Shown: positions 26,560 to 34,582 of the stretch, in pieces
Layout: every line of letters starts with the position of its first letter
Position numbering within the stretch: position 1 is the stretch's first letter
Origin: Clostridium sp. chh4-2
GTDB taxonomy: Bacteria; Bacillota; Clostridia; Lachnospirales; Lachnospiraceae
Reading direction: 5' to 3'
Assembly (NCBI RefSeq): GCF_002899675.1
Contig: NZ_PKUU01000034.1
Span: 1-52,591 of the forward strand
Length of the DNA stretch: 52,591 nucleotides
The notes under the pieces: model-generated
What the model was told of the DNA's origin: nothing
The model's database searches: none
What the model saw: the letters and a program-made list of their open reading frames with translations, nothing else
Position numbers and translations under genes: made by a program

Positions 26560-26875
26560 GGAGGCGGACAGACTCCAGAGTATCAGTTCTGCCTTCCGAT
26601 ACCTGCGCCTGCTCCGGCAGTTTCCATGGGTGTTCCTATTCCGGTTTCGGGCATAAGCGATTCTGAATGTGCAGGATTTTTCTAAAAACCAAGGAAAATG
26701 TCCAAACTCGTTATACTCAAACAAGTAGACATTTTCCTTAAACGAAAAATTCTGCGCATTAAAAAACGCTAATACCCAGCAATGTCATAGGAACATTCAT
26801 GGAAACTGCCGGAGCAGGCGCAGGTATCGGAAGACTGAACCGATACTCTCTGTATGACTGTTTAACGGCTCCTCC
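26560..26875. repeat. Giant imperfect palindrome A (family 1)
   Basis: A 316-bp region that folds into one long hairpin. Outer arms 26560-26639 and 26787-26875 pair, with a perfect 36-bp match between 26593-26628 and 26798-26833. Pairing continues through 'GCATAAGCGATT'-type sequence to an inner perfect 12-bp stem, 26691-26702 with 26728-26739. The 25-nt loop contains AAACTCG and ACTCAAAC. The core (about 26640-26786) is closely similar to the one at 43652-43799, but the outer arms are unrelated in sequence. It lies between the divergent IclR gene and the FAD operon. I do not recognise a named family. Confidence 0.85.
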
Positions 26876-26963
26876 ATCATCCTATAAATATCCAATATCT
26901 CTTCCTTCCATCCCTCACTTTCTCCTCATTATTGTAAAAACTCCACAATATATAAAAATACTA

Positions 26964-26992
26964 TTGACATTATTTGTGCAGTATTGTATCCT
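26964..26992 (+). promoter_or_regulatory. Sigma-A promoter of the FAD oxidoreductase operon
   Basis: A perfect TTGACA at 26964-26969 is followed after 17 bp by TATCCT at 26987-26992. The predicted start of transcription, at about 26999, lies directly before the 19-bp palindrome at 27003-27021, so a repressor bound there would block initiation. Confidence 0.65.
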
Positions 26993-27002
26993 GAGAATAT
27001 AG

Positions 27003-27021
27003 AGTTTCGTAATACGAAACT
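27003..27021. promoter_or_regulatory. Perfect 19-bp palindromic operator, probably for IclR
   Basis: AGTTTCGTA-A-TACGAAACT is a perfect inverted repeat placed at the transcription start of the operon. IclR-family operators are often of a similar GTTTC/GAAAC form, and an IclR gene is divergent from this promoter. Binding is inferred, not shown. Confidence 0.65.
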
Positions 27022-27060
27022 AAGTTCCGAAAAAAGTTCAAAACACGAAAGGAGAAGGAG

Positions 27061-28428
27061 ATGGCTATTTATTCAGGAGAAATTAAAAAGGTCAGCCAGG
27101 CCGATGTTGTCATCTGCGGCGGAGGAGTTGCAGGGGTTACGGCCGCTATCGCCAGCAGCCGCAACGGCGCAAGAACCATTTTGCTGGAGAAGACCTCAAT
27201 TGTGGGAGGAACGGCGACCAACGGTCTTGTGGGGCCATTCATGAGTTGTTTCGATCCAAAAGGAGAGCGCCAGATTGTAAAAGGAATTTTTGACGAGATG
27301 ATTCGGCGGATGGAAGAAAAAGGGGGTGCCATTCATCCGTCTAAAACAGGTCAGGTCAGTTCCTATGGCTGTTATATCAGGCTGCGTCACAATAATCTGA
27401 CGCCATTTCATCCGGAGACGCTTAAAATGGTGATGATGGAGATGCTCTTGGAGGCTGGGGTTGAGGTCCATCTGGGAATCAGTATTCTGGATGTTGTGAA
27501 AGAGGGGAATTCGATTCGCTCTATCATCGCATTTGACGGAAATCAGCTGGTGCAGTTTGACGGAGCGGTTATAATCGACTGTACCGGAGATGCATTTGTC
27601 AGTATGAAGGCTGGAGTTCCATGCGATATGGAGGATCCTGATGAAGCATTGCAGCCCATGACCCTGTTTTTCTGGATTTATAATGCAGATGACAAGAAGA
27701 TTGAGGAGTATTTAAGCCAGGATCCGGAAAATCAGTACCTTCCCTACCATACTCTGATCGAAGAAGCCAGAAAAAGAGGGGAATTTCCGGTAAACCGTAA
27801 CAAAATCGGCCTTTATCACATGGTAAATGAAGGTGAATGGCGGCTGAATACCACCAGAATCCAGGGACTCAGTCCGGTCGAGGAAACTGATATGAGCCGT
27901 GCTTATGTGGAGGGATTAAAGCAGGTGGAATTCCTGATGGACTTTTTTAAAACACTGCCGGGCCTAGAGAATGCTCGGATTGCACAGAGCGGAGCCTGCG
28001 TGGGAATCAGGGAGTCCAGGAGAATCAAAGGTATTTATACGCTGACCGAACAGGATTTAGTCGAATGCACCAGATTTGAAGACGCCATCGCTCTTTGCAG
28101 TTATCCGGTAGATCTGCATCCGGCCAAAGGCGCTCTCACAGGAACCAGCCATAAGAAAGAAATGACCAATGTGGCTGAGGTTTATCCCATCCCTTACCGC
28201 ATCCTTGTGCCGCAGAATGTGGATAATCTTCTGGTCGCAGGAAGATGTGTTTCCGCCACTCATGAGGCATTAGGAGCGATTCGTGTGATGCCTCCGGTAT
28301 TTGCCATGGCCCAGGCGGCCGGAACAGCTGCGGCGCTTTGCATACAGAACGGATGGAAACCGGACACTGTAGATATGGAAGAATTACAGGAGACTTTAAG
28401 AAAGCAGGGCCAGTGCATAGACTTATAG
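27061..28428 (+). CDS. FAD-dependent oxidoreductase (FAD_oxidored family)
   Basis: A 455-residue flavoenzyme. The dinucleotide-binding start 'ADVVICGGGVAGVTAAIASSRNG' and 'LLEKTSIVGGTATNGL' match the FAD-dependent dehydrogenase group with a GG-x-x-T-x-G loop. 'VIIDCTGDAFVSMKAG' and the C-terminal 'NLLVAGRCVSATHEALGAIRVM' complete FAD binding. It is the first gene of the IclR-controlled operon, with an AAAGGAGAAGGAG site. It has no signal peptide, so it is cytosolic. The substrate is unknown; neighbours (transporter, HyuA) suggest oxidation or reduction of an imported cyclic or carboxylic compound. Confidence 0.87.
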   Translation: MAIYSGEIKKVSQADVVICGGGVAGVTAAIASSRNGARTILLEKTSIVGGTATNGLVGPFMSCFDPKGERQIVKGIFDEMIRRMEEKGGAIHPSKTGQVSSYGCYIRLRHNNLTPFHPETLKMVMMEMLLEAGVEVHLGISILDVVKEGNSIRSIIAFDGNQLVQFDGAVIIDCTGDAFVSMKAGVPCDMEDPDEALQPMTLFFWIYNADDKKIEEYLSQDPENQYLPYHTLIEEARKRGEFPVNRNKIGLYHMVNEGEWRLNTTRIQGLSPVEETDMSRAYVEGLKQVEFLMDFFKTLPGLENARIAQSGACVGIRESRRIKGIYTLTEQDLVECTRFEDAIALCSYPVDLHPAKGALTGTSHKKEMTNVAEVYPIPYRILVPQNVDNLLVAGRCVSATHEALGAIRVMPPVFAMAQAAGTAAALCIQNGWKPDTVDMEELQETLRKQGQCIDL

Positions 28429-28468
28429 GAAAAACAGGATAATAGCAGGTTAATATAATAGAAAAGCA

Positions 28469-28532
28469 ATATAGCATCAAAATAATATAGCATCAAAATA
28501 ATATAGCAGCAAAATAATATAGCAGTAAAGTA
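28469..28532. repeat. Four tandem copies of a 16-bp AT-rich unit
   Basis: The unit ATATAGCATCAAAATA is at 28469-28484 and 28485-28500 exactly, then with small changes at 28501-28516 and 28517-28532. It lies in the 207-bp gap between the oxidoreductase and transporter genes. The whole gap is A-rich with more ATA/TAA words up to 28620. A slippage origin is likely; effects on mRNA stability are possible. Confidence 0.85.
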
Positions 28533-28635
28533 ATATAATAGGAAAAAATAATAGAAAAACATTAAATAAAAAACAGTAAATAGTAAAAAAACAGAAAAAG
28601 AAAACCAGCACAATAAGAAGAATAGGAGAATGGGT

Positions 28636-29916
28636 ATGAATCTGACAACAATTTTAATTATAGCGGCATTTATAATAATCGTCGGTTTAATGGTAAGCGA
28701 CAAGATTAACGCAGTTGCAGCATTGCCGCTGATGGCGGTAGTCTTGTGTATTATTGTAAGAATTCCTGTTAAGACAATCATGAACGACGTGGTTGGAGGC
28801 GGTATTTCGGGACTTTCGGGGGCGATTTTTTCCACTTTAATAGCGGCTATCTTAGGTGAAGTGATCAGAAAGACGGGAATCGCAGAAAAACTGATCCGAA
28901 GCGCTGCGGAGCTGGGGGGAGATAATCCGTATATCATGGCGGTCATCTGTTTTTTGGCCTGCGCCTTCTGTTTCATCGGTTTAAGCGGAGTCGGTTCTAA
29001 AATTATGCTGGGACTGATTGTATTTCCAATTATGCTTTCCGTGGGAGTGCCCAAGGTAATCGCCGCATTTGTTATGCTGGCCGGAACTTCCGTAGGATAT
29101 TTCATGAATGTGGCACGATGGACTTTTATCGGCAGCCTGGTAGGTTTGGAAGCGACCGATCCACTGGTGAAAAATACGGCGATTATGGTGATCATACCCG
29201 CAGTTATCATCAGTATTATTCTGATAGTAATCGGCATTAAGGTGAAGGGACCAGTATTTTCCTGGGCAGCTAAACGGGAACATACGGCAAAGGCAAATGA
29301 CGTGCCGCTGTATGCCATTTTAGCTCCGGTTATCCCTTTGCTTCTGGTGTTATGCTTTAAATGGAATGTAAATGCAGCTCTGATAATCGGCATCATTTAT
29401 GCGGTTTTAAGCACACAGTGGAAGAATAAGTTCCGCGGCGTTCTGGATTTGGTGAATAAATCCGCTTATGACGGCTTTGCTAATGTTTCAGTAACCGTAG
29501 TTTTGATGATGGGAATCGGTATGGTTTTGGCGGCTGCAAAGCAGGAAGCCCTGCTGGAACCGATTAAGGCCCTTCTCATGGGCATTGTCCCCGTTTCGCC
29601 TCTTCCGGTTATTCTGCTGTTCGGAGTTGTGGGACCGTTTTTGACCATGTACCGCGGACCGTTAAACCCATGGGGCTTGGGTGCGGCGCTGATTGGAATT
29701 TTGCTCACAACCAGCCTTCCGCTGGGACTGATCGTAACCTTGGCATGGCTGTATGACTATTATGTTGCTGTCAACGATCCTACCGCTTCTCAGGTCACAT
29801 GGGCTTGCGGATATCTTCAGATCAGCGTAGGCAAATATACGAGAGGCACATTCCTTATCGATGCGCTGTACGTTCTGGTGGGCGTGATTATGGCCGTAGT
29901 ATTTTTTATGATTTAA
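28636..29916 (+). CDS. Multi-pass ion-transporter-superfamily permease (GntP/CitMHS-like)
   Basis: A 426-residue membrane protein with about 11-12 hydrophobic helices. 'VGGGISGLSGAIFSTLIAAILGE' near residue 55 and the repeated half with 'PFLTMYRGPLNPWGLGAALIG' fit carboxylate transporters of the GntP/CitMHS type. I am unsure of the exact family. The ATG at 28636 is preferred because AGGAG at 28624-28628 is 7 nt upstream; the ATG at 28630 is too close. Within the operon it probably imports the compound handled by the oxidoreductase and HyuA, perhaps a small carboxylate, lactam or hydantoin. Confidence 0.75.
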   Translation: MNLTTILIIAAFIIIVGLMVSDKINAVAALPLMAVVLCIIVRIPVKTIMNDVVGGGISGLSGAIFSTLIAAILGEVIRKTGIAEKLIRSAAELGGDNPYIMAVICFLACAFCFIGLSGVGSKIMLGLIVFPIMLSVGVPKVIAAFVMLAGTSVGYFMNVARWTFIGSLVGLEATDPLVKNTAIMVIIPAVIISIILIVIGIKVKGPVFSWAAKREHTAKANDVPLYAILAPVIPLLLVLCFKWNVNAALIIGIIYAVLSTQWKNKFRGVLDLVNKSAYDGFANVSVTVVLMMGIGMVLAAAKQEALLEPIKALLMGIVPVSPLPVILLFGVVGPFLTMYRGPLNPWGLGAALIGILLTTSLPLGLIVTLAWLYDYYVAVNDPTASQVTWACGYLQISVGKYTRGTFLIDALYVLVGVIMAVVFFMI

Positions 29917-29979
29917 CGGGTTTTGGAATATTTAAAAAGAGTTAAAAAATGCCGTTTATACGGCGGAATTGAGGTTAAA

Positions 29980-32130
29980 ATGGCAGGAAAAATAAGGATT
30001 GGAATTGATGTGGGCGGAACCTTTACCGATGCCATCGCACTGGATAATGACACATACGAAATAATCGGAACGAAAAAAGTGCATACCACTCATGAGGCAA
30101 AAGAAGGGGTGACCCGGGGAGTTATCGATATCTTAAATCTTTTGCTGGAGGAGATCAAATGCGATGCTGACGATGTGGTGTTTATCGCCCACGGCACCAC
30201 ACAGGCTACCAATGCATTATTGGAAGGCGATGTGGCGGATATTGGTGTGATCGGCATGGGAAGCGGGATAGGAACGGCCAAGATTAAAGCGGACACGGAT
30301 GTGGGAGACGTTTCCTTAGAAGATGGAAAAGCGATCAAAACCTCCTATCGCTTTTTAAATACTGCGGACGGAGTGCATGAGGAAAACGTGAACCGGATAT
30401 TGGATGAATTTGATGCAGAGGGAAAGCGTGTGATTGTGGTCAGCGAGGCATTTTCGGTGGATGATCCGGCAAATGAAAAAGCAGTTGTGAAGACTGCGTC
30501 CGACCGGAATTTTATCACAACCGCCACCCATGAACTTTCCAAACTCTACGGGCTGCGCGCCAGAACGAAAACTGCGGTGATCAATGCATCTATTCTGCCT
30601 AAGATGATGCAGACCGCGTCTATGACGGAACAGGCGGTGAAAGATGCCAGAGTCCGGGCACCTCTTATGATCATGAGGAGCGACGGCGGCGTGATGCAGG
30701 TGGATGAAGTGAAGAAACGGCCGATTCTGACCGTTCTTTCCGGTCCGGCTGCCGGGGTGGCGGGAGCGCTGATGTATGAGAAGATATCGGACGGCATTTT
30801 CCTGGAGGTTGGAGGGACAAGCACCGACATTTCCGCAGTCCAAAATGGAAAGGTAATCACCAAATACTCGAAAATCGGCGGCCATAATACTTATGTCAGT
30901 TCTCTGGATATCCATACCATAGGGATCGGCGGCGGAAGCATGGTCCGGTTCAAAAACAGGAACATTATCGATGTGGGCCCGAGAAGCTCTCATATCGCCG
31001 GGCTGGGATATGCGTGTTTTGCAGACCCGGAAGAGTTAAAAGGGTCAAAAGTGGTCAGTGTGACAACGCCTAAGGATAAGACGGCGGACTTTCTGGCCTT
31101 AGAAACTCCGTGCGGAACCAGGTATGCCGTCACTCTGACCTGCGCGGCCAATTGCCTGGGCTATATGCCGGAAGGGGATTATGCGAGAGGAAATCAGGAC
31201 AGTGTCAGAATCGCATTCGAAGCATTGGAACAAGAATTTGGAAAGCCGGCAAAAACCATTGCCCGGAACATTGTGGATATCGCAGTCAGCAAAGTGGCGC
31301 CTGCGGTGGATGAATTCATCAAGGAATATAACCTGTCACAGAATTATCTCAGCCTGACAGGCGGAGGCGGAGGCGCCAGCAGTGTGGTTCCGGCCGTGGC
31401 GGAAAAGATGAACCTAAAATTCAGGATTGCTAAAAATGCCCCCGTAATCGCCACCATCGGCGCTGCACTAGCCATGGTTCGGGACTCGGTGGAACGGACG
31501 ATTGTAAACCCCACCCAGGAGGATATCTTAGAGATCAGAAATGAAGCAGAACTGGCCGTCATCCGGGCGGGCGCTTCCCCGGCCACCATTGAGGTAACCA
31601 TTGATATTGACACGGCGAAAAACATTGTAAGAGCCGTGGCGGTAGGCGCCACTGATCTCAGTGCTAAAACCTCCATAGGCGAAGAGATGACAGGAGAACA
31701 GCTAAAGCAGGTGGTAAAAGATGCGTTCAGCCAGTATGAAAGCTGCCGTATTGAACCGGTATTTGATTCCAGCGTGCTTCACGCCTATCATGTGGAAGCC
31801 GGTAAAAAATCAAAGATCCCATTTTTAAAAAAGAAAATAAGCCTGATCTGCGTGGTGGACAGCAATGGAGTGATTAAACTGAGCGTGGACGGAGCCGACA
31901 GCTATGAGTTTTTAGGAAGAGAGAAAGATCTTTTAGAGCAGCGGATTGAAGAACATATGAAATTTGATGAATCGGGAAAGACGGCTCCCATGATCTATCT
32001 TCTGGTCAATGGAAAGATCGCCGATTTATCCGGTTTGGACAGTCTGGAACAGATCTCCTCGCTGGCAGAGCTGGAATTAAAACGGTTGGGGGAACAGGAT
32101 TCATATCTGGCAGTGATTAAAAAAAGGTAG
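29980..32130 (+). CDS. hyuA: HyuA-type hydantoinase/oxoprolinase
   Basis: A 716-residue ATP-dependent amidohydrolase of the actin-like ATPase group. 'RIGIDVGGTFTDAIALD' opens the hydantoinase A N-domain. 'FIAHGTTQATNALLEG' follows. The main domain runs from 'TKTAVINASILPKMM' through 'VLSGPAAGVAGAL', 'FLEVGGTSTDISAV' and 'HTIGIGGGSMVRF' to 'LTGGGGGASSVVPAVAE'. The last 200 residues ('TIEVTIDIDTAKNIVRAVAV' onward) are an extra domain seen in a subset of the family. The start at 29980 is set by GAGG 5 nt before it. The usual partner HyuB is absent from the operon, so the reaction may differ from 5-oxoproline or hydantoin opening. Confidence 0.87.
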   Translation: MAGKIRIGIDVGGTFTDAIALDNDTYEIIGTKKVHTTHEAKEGVTRGVIDILNLLLEEIKCDADDVVFIAHGTTQATNALLEGDVADIGVIGMGSGIGTAKIKADTDVGDVSLEDGKAIKTSYRFLNTADGVHEENVNRILDEFDAEGKRVIVVSEAFSVDDPANEKAVVKTASDRNFITTATHELSKLYGLRARTKTAVINASILPKMMQTASMTEQAVKDARVRAPLMIMRSDGGVMQVDEVKKRPILTVLSGPAAGVAGALMYEKISDGIFLEVGGTSTDISAVQNGKVITKYSKIGGHNTYVSSLDIHTIGIGGGSMVRFKNRNIIDVGPRSSHIAGLGYACFADPEELKGSKVVSVTTPKDKTADFLALETPCGTRYAVTLTCAANCLGYMPEGDYARGNQDSVRIAFEALEQEFGKPAKTIARNIVDIAVSKVAPAVDEFIKEYNLSQNYLSLTGGGGGASSVVPAVAEKMNLKFRIAKNAPVIATIGAALAMVRDSVERTIVNPTQEDILEIRNEAELAVIRAGASPATIEVTIDIDTAKNIVRAVAVGATDLSAKTSIGEEMTGEQLKQVVKDAFSQYESCRIEPVFDSSVLHAYHVEAGKKSKIPFLKKKISLICVVDSNGVIKLSVDGADSYEFLGREKDLLEQRIEEHMKFDESGKTAPMIYLLVNGKIADLSGLDSLEQISSLAELELKRLGEQDSYLAVIKKR

Positions 32131-32139
32131 GGAACGCTT

Positions 32140-32703
32140 ATGGCAGAGAACAGAACGGAAATGGAAGCAGGAATAGAACTCTTCCGGCAGTTTGTATTCG
32201 ACAACAGGCTGACAAAAGAGGAAAAGGAAAAAATCACGGAAGAGGCTATTCTACTTGGCAGAAAACGGGCAAAAGAGATCGAAAATGAATTTGGCGGTAA
32301 AGGGCCGGAAGAGATTCTGGCTCGGATGGGCGTCAGGATTATCAGAGAACAGGCCGGAAAGAAGATAAATTCCGACTACGTCAAGTTTGCCGAATTCTAC
32401 GCCAAATCCGGCGAGATCCATCTGAATGAAGATGTGGTCAGAGAGCTGGATAAAAAGATGAAGCCGGGTTTGGCAAAAGACATCATCCTATGTCACGAAC
32501 TGTATCACTGTCTGGAGATTTCGCGCTGGGGAAAAACCGCCGATCTGTTTGTCAGGACGGTAAAACTGTTCGGCTGGATTCCGGCAAAGCGCAGAATGCT
32601 GCCGGCAGCGGAGATCGCTGCCGACAGCTTCACAAAAGCATATTTAAAGCTGGATTTTAATCCCAGAGAGATTGAATCCTATTATTTTGAATCCGGGAAA
32701 TAG
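32140..32703 (+). CDS. ImmA/IrrE-like HExxH protein
   Basis: A 187-residue cytosolic protein with a zinc-protease signature H119-E-L-Y-H123 in 'IILCHELYHCLEI' and a probable third ligand E158 in 'PAAEIAADSF'. This HExxH...E/D arrangement resembles the ImmA/IrrE group, although a partner XRE repressor is not adjacent. It starts 9 bp after HyuA, so it is probably in the same operon. It could be an operon-specific peptidase or a structural metal protein. Its 3' end overlaps a helicase relic on the other strand by 22 bp. Confidence 0.7.
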   Translation: MAENRTEMEAGIELFRQFVFDNRLTKEEKEKITEEAILLGRKRAKEIENEFGGKGPEEILARMGVRIIREQAGKKINSDYVKFAEFYAKSGEIHLNEDVVRELDKKMKPGLAKDIILCHELYHCLEISRWGKTADLFVRTVKLFGWIPAKRRMLPAAEIAADSFTKAYLKLDFNPREIESYYFESGK

Positions 32704-32936
32704 GAAGTGTCTTCCGTTGTGCCGTTTATATAAAGGTAATAAAGGCAGGAAATGTCTTTGCCTGCCTGGCGGAGGATGCGGCCAAGGCGCTGGCCGCTGG
32801 TAGACGCGGAGGACATGACGATGCCAATGTTGGCGGATGGAACATCAAAACCTTCATCCAGAGCCCGGCAGCACACCAGAATCCGAATTTCTCCTTGTAC
32901 GATCCGCTCACTAAAAATAAGAATCCGATTCTTAGA
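32682..32936 (-). pseudogene. C-terminal fragment of a superfamily 2 helicase
   Basis: The minus-strand frame reads 'KNRILIFSERIVQGEIRILV', then 'CCRALDEGFDVPSANIGIVM', then 'QRLGRILRQAGKD' with motif VI. These are the helicase C-domain motifs IV, V and VI, joined with deletions: the segments between 'SERI' and 'EIRIL', and before 'QRLGR', are shorter than in the family. Only the last 85 codons remain and there is no start. It lies between the HExxH gene and the response regulator and overlaps both ends. Confidence 0.7.
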
Positions 32937-34563
32937 GTCTAAAAGGCGGGGAGCGGAGGTTTTCCCGGTACTGGCTTGGAGATATCAGCTCATATTTTTT
33001 AAATACTTTACAAAAGTATTTTTCGTCGTTATAGCCAATAGCCGCTGCCACCTCATTTATTTTCGCATTGGGGAGCATCAGAAGCTGTTTGGCTTTTTCT
33101 ATTCGCAGAAGGTTTAAGTAATGAATCATTCCCATGCCGGTTTCTTCTTTGAATTTATGTGAAAGATAATCCTTGCTGATAAAAAAACGGTCTGCCAGCA
33201 GGGACTGGTTGATTTCTTCCTTATAATGTTCCCTGATATACAGAATGATTTCTTGTATAACTGATGCTTCTTTTCTTTGATTTAGCTGGAACTGGTTCGC
33301 TAAATCCGTCAGGTCATCCTCCAGAAGCTGAGATAGAAGCTCGGGCTTAAACCATCCGTATGAATTGAATGGAAGCGTAATTTTATCTGTGCTTTTCCAA
33401 TGATTTTGAAGGTTTCTGGAAAAATCGCTTCGGATGTCATTTAAAACCGAGAGTTTTATCGCCTCGTAACGTCTGAGCAGCAGCGTAATATCAGACAGTA
33501 CACATGCTTCTTCGGACAAAAGAGCGGTCCATTTGCAGGCATGCTCCTGTATCATATGAGTGCTGCCTGAAAGAATGGCCGAAAACATTTCTTGGCGAAA
33601 GGATGCCGGAATTTTTAACTCTGCTCTTTTAGTACTTTTCGTCCATCTGGCCTGGCCGGCTTTGAACGCGATTCCTTCCGTGAGTGCAGTAAGAGGGGTC
33701 ATATGCAGAAATTGAACCGCCTGTTCGTAGGCAGATGGCAGCCCTGTTGGAAAATCCGGGCAGGGGAAGAGGGCAAAGGGCAGGCAGCAGCCGATCTCTT
33801 GAATGAGCTGCTCACGGATTGATTCGCACAGGTGGGCGGCATTAAAATGAAATGGCAGCAAAATTACGCATTCGGTGAATGCTTTTTGATTAGCGTAGGT
33901 GATTCCCTGCACTTCTTGGCTTTTTAACAGTTCACGGATCACTTCTTCCACAGAAGTCTGGGTCAGAAGAGGAATCTGTCCGGTCTGATGCTGCAGGTGC
34001 GAAAAGGAGAGGAGAAGGAGCTGGCATCCGTTTTTAAACGAAACCATTTCCGCTCCACGCATCAGTTTTTCCAGTTCTTCCTGTCTGACCGAACCATAGA
34101 GCATACGGGAAAGTAAAACTCTTTGGTAGACAGCAGACAGCTGATCGACTTCGCGAGTATTAGCAATTACCTGTTCTCGCATCTTTGCCTCTTCGTTCCA
34201 TGTGCGCACTGCCTTTGTTACTGCAGCCGCAATCTGTTCCCGTCCCAAAGGTTTTAACAGATAATCGATACTGCCCGCTCTTAAAGCGCTGCGTACATAG
34301 TGAAAATCGTTATGGCCGGATACAATGATTGTTTTCGTATACGGATGCGAGGCTTTTAACTGTTCAATGAGCTGAATTCCAGTCATTTCCGGCATAACCA
34401 CATCAGAAATGATGATCTGTGGGTCTTCCCGTTCAATCAGCTCCAAAGCACGTCCGGCATCTGCAGCTTCGTAAAGCTGCGTGATGCCAAGATCTGCCTT
34501 TTCTATAATGAGATGAAGTGCTTTCCGTACATGTGCCTCGTCGTCAATGATTAAGAGTTTCAT
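32932..34563 (-). CDS. YesN-type AraC response regulator
   Basis: A 543-residue response regulator. The receiver domain (1-120) starts 'LLIIDDEAHVRKALHLII' and has the phospho-Asp near residue 54 in 'IIISDVVMPEMTG'. A middle region of about 300 residues has no recognised domain. The C-terminal AraC domain has two HTH motifs ('LADRFFISKDYLSHKFKEETG', 'INEVAAAIGYNDEKYFCKVFKK'). I start it at the ATG at 34563, which follows GGGAGGTG; ten more codons are open upstream. It follows its kinase by 19 bp and probably activates the divergent sugar ABC operon. Confidence 0.9.
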   Translation of the reverse strand: MKLLIIDDEAHVRKALHLIIEKADLGITQLYEAADAGRALELIEREDPQIIISDVVMPEMTGIQLIEQLKASHPYTKTIIVSGHNDFHYVRSALRAGSIDYLLKPLGREQIAAAVTKAVRTWNEEAKMREQVIANTREVDQLSAVYQRVLLSRMLYGSVRQEELEKLMRGAEMVSFKNGCQLLLLSFSHLQHQTGQIPLLTQTSVEEVIRELLKSQEVQGITYANQKAFTECVILLPFHFNAAHLCESIREQLIQEIGCCLPFALFPCPDFPTGLPSAYEQAVQFLHMTPLTALTEGIAFKAGQARWTKSTKRAELKIPASFRQEMFSAILSGSTHMIQEHACKWTALLSEEACVLSDITLLLRRYEAIKLSVLNDIRSDFSRNLQNHWKSTDKITLPFNSYGWFKPELLSQLLEDDLTDLANQFQLNQRKEASVIQEIILYIREHYKEEINQSLLADRFFISKDYLSHKFKEETGMGMIHYLNLLRIEKAKQLLMLPNAKINEVAAAIGYNDEKYFCKVFKKYELISPSQYRENLRSPPFRL

Positions 34564-34582
34564 CTGTCTGTTCACCTCCCTG

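Noticed and set aside
26799..27002. Short frame 'METAGAGAGIGRLNRYS' in the right arm of palindrome A
   Set aside because: It is formed by the arm of the hairpin, has no ribosome site, and its sequence is fixed by complementarity to the left arm.
28469..28532. Possible CRISPR-like array
   Set aside because: The 16-bp units are directly joined without spacers, are AT-rich and have no cas genes nearby.
28260..29396. A 378-codon open frame on the minus strand
   Set aside because: It lies wholly opposite the 3' end of the FAD gene, the 16-bp repeats and the transporter gene. Its composition is the complement of membrane-helix codons and AT-rich repeats, and it has no ribosome site or family motif.
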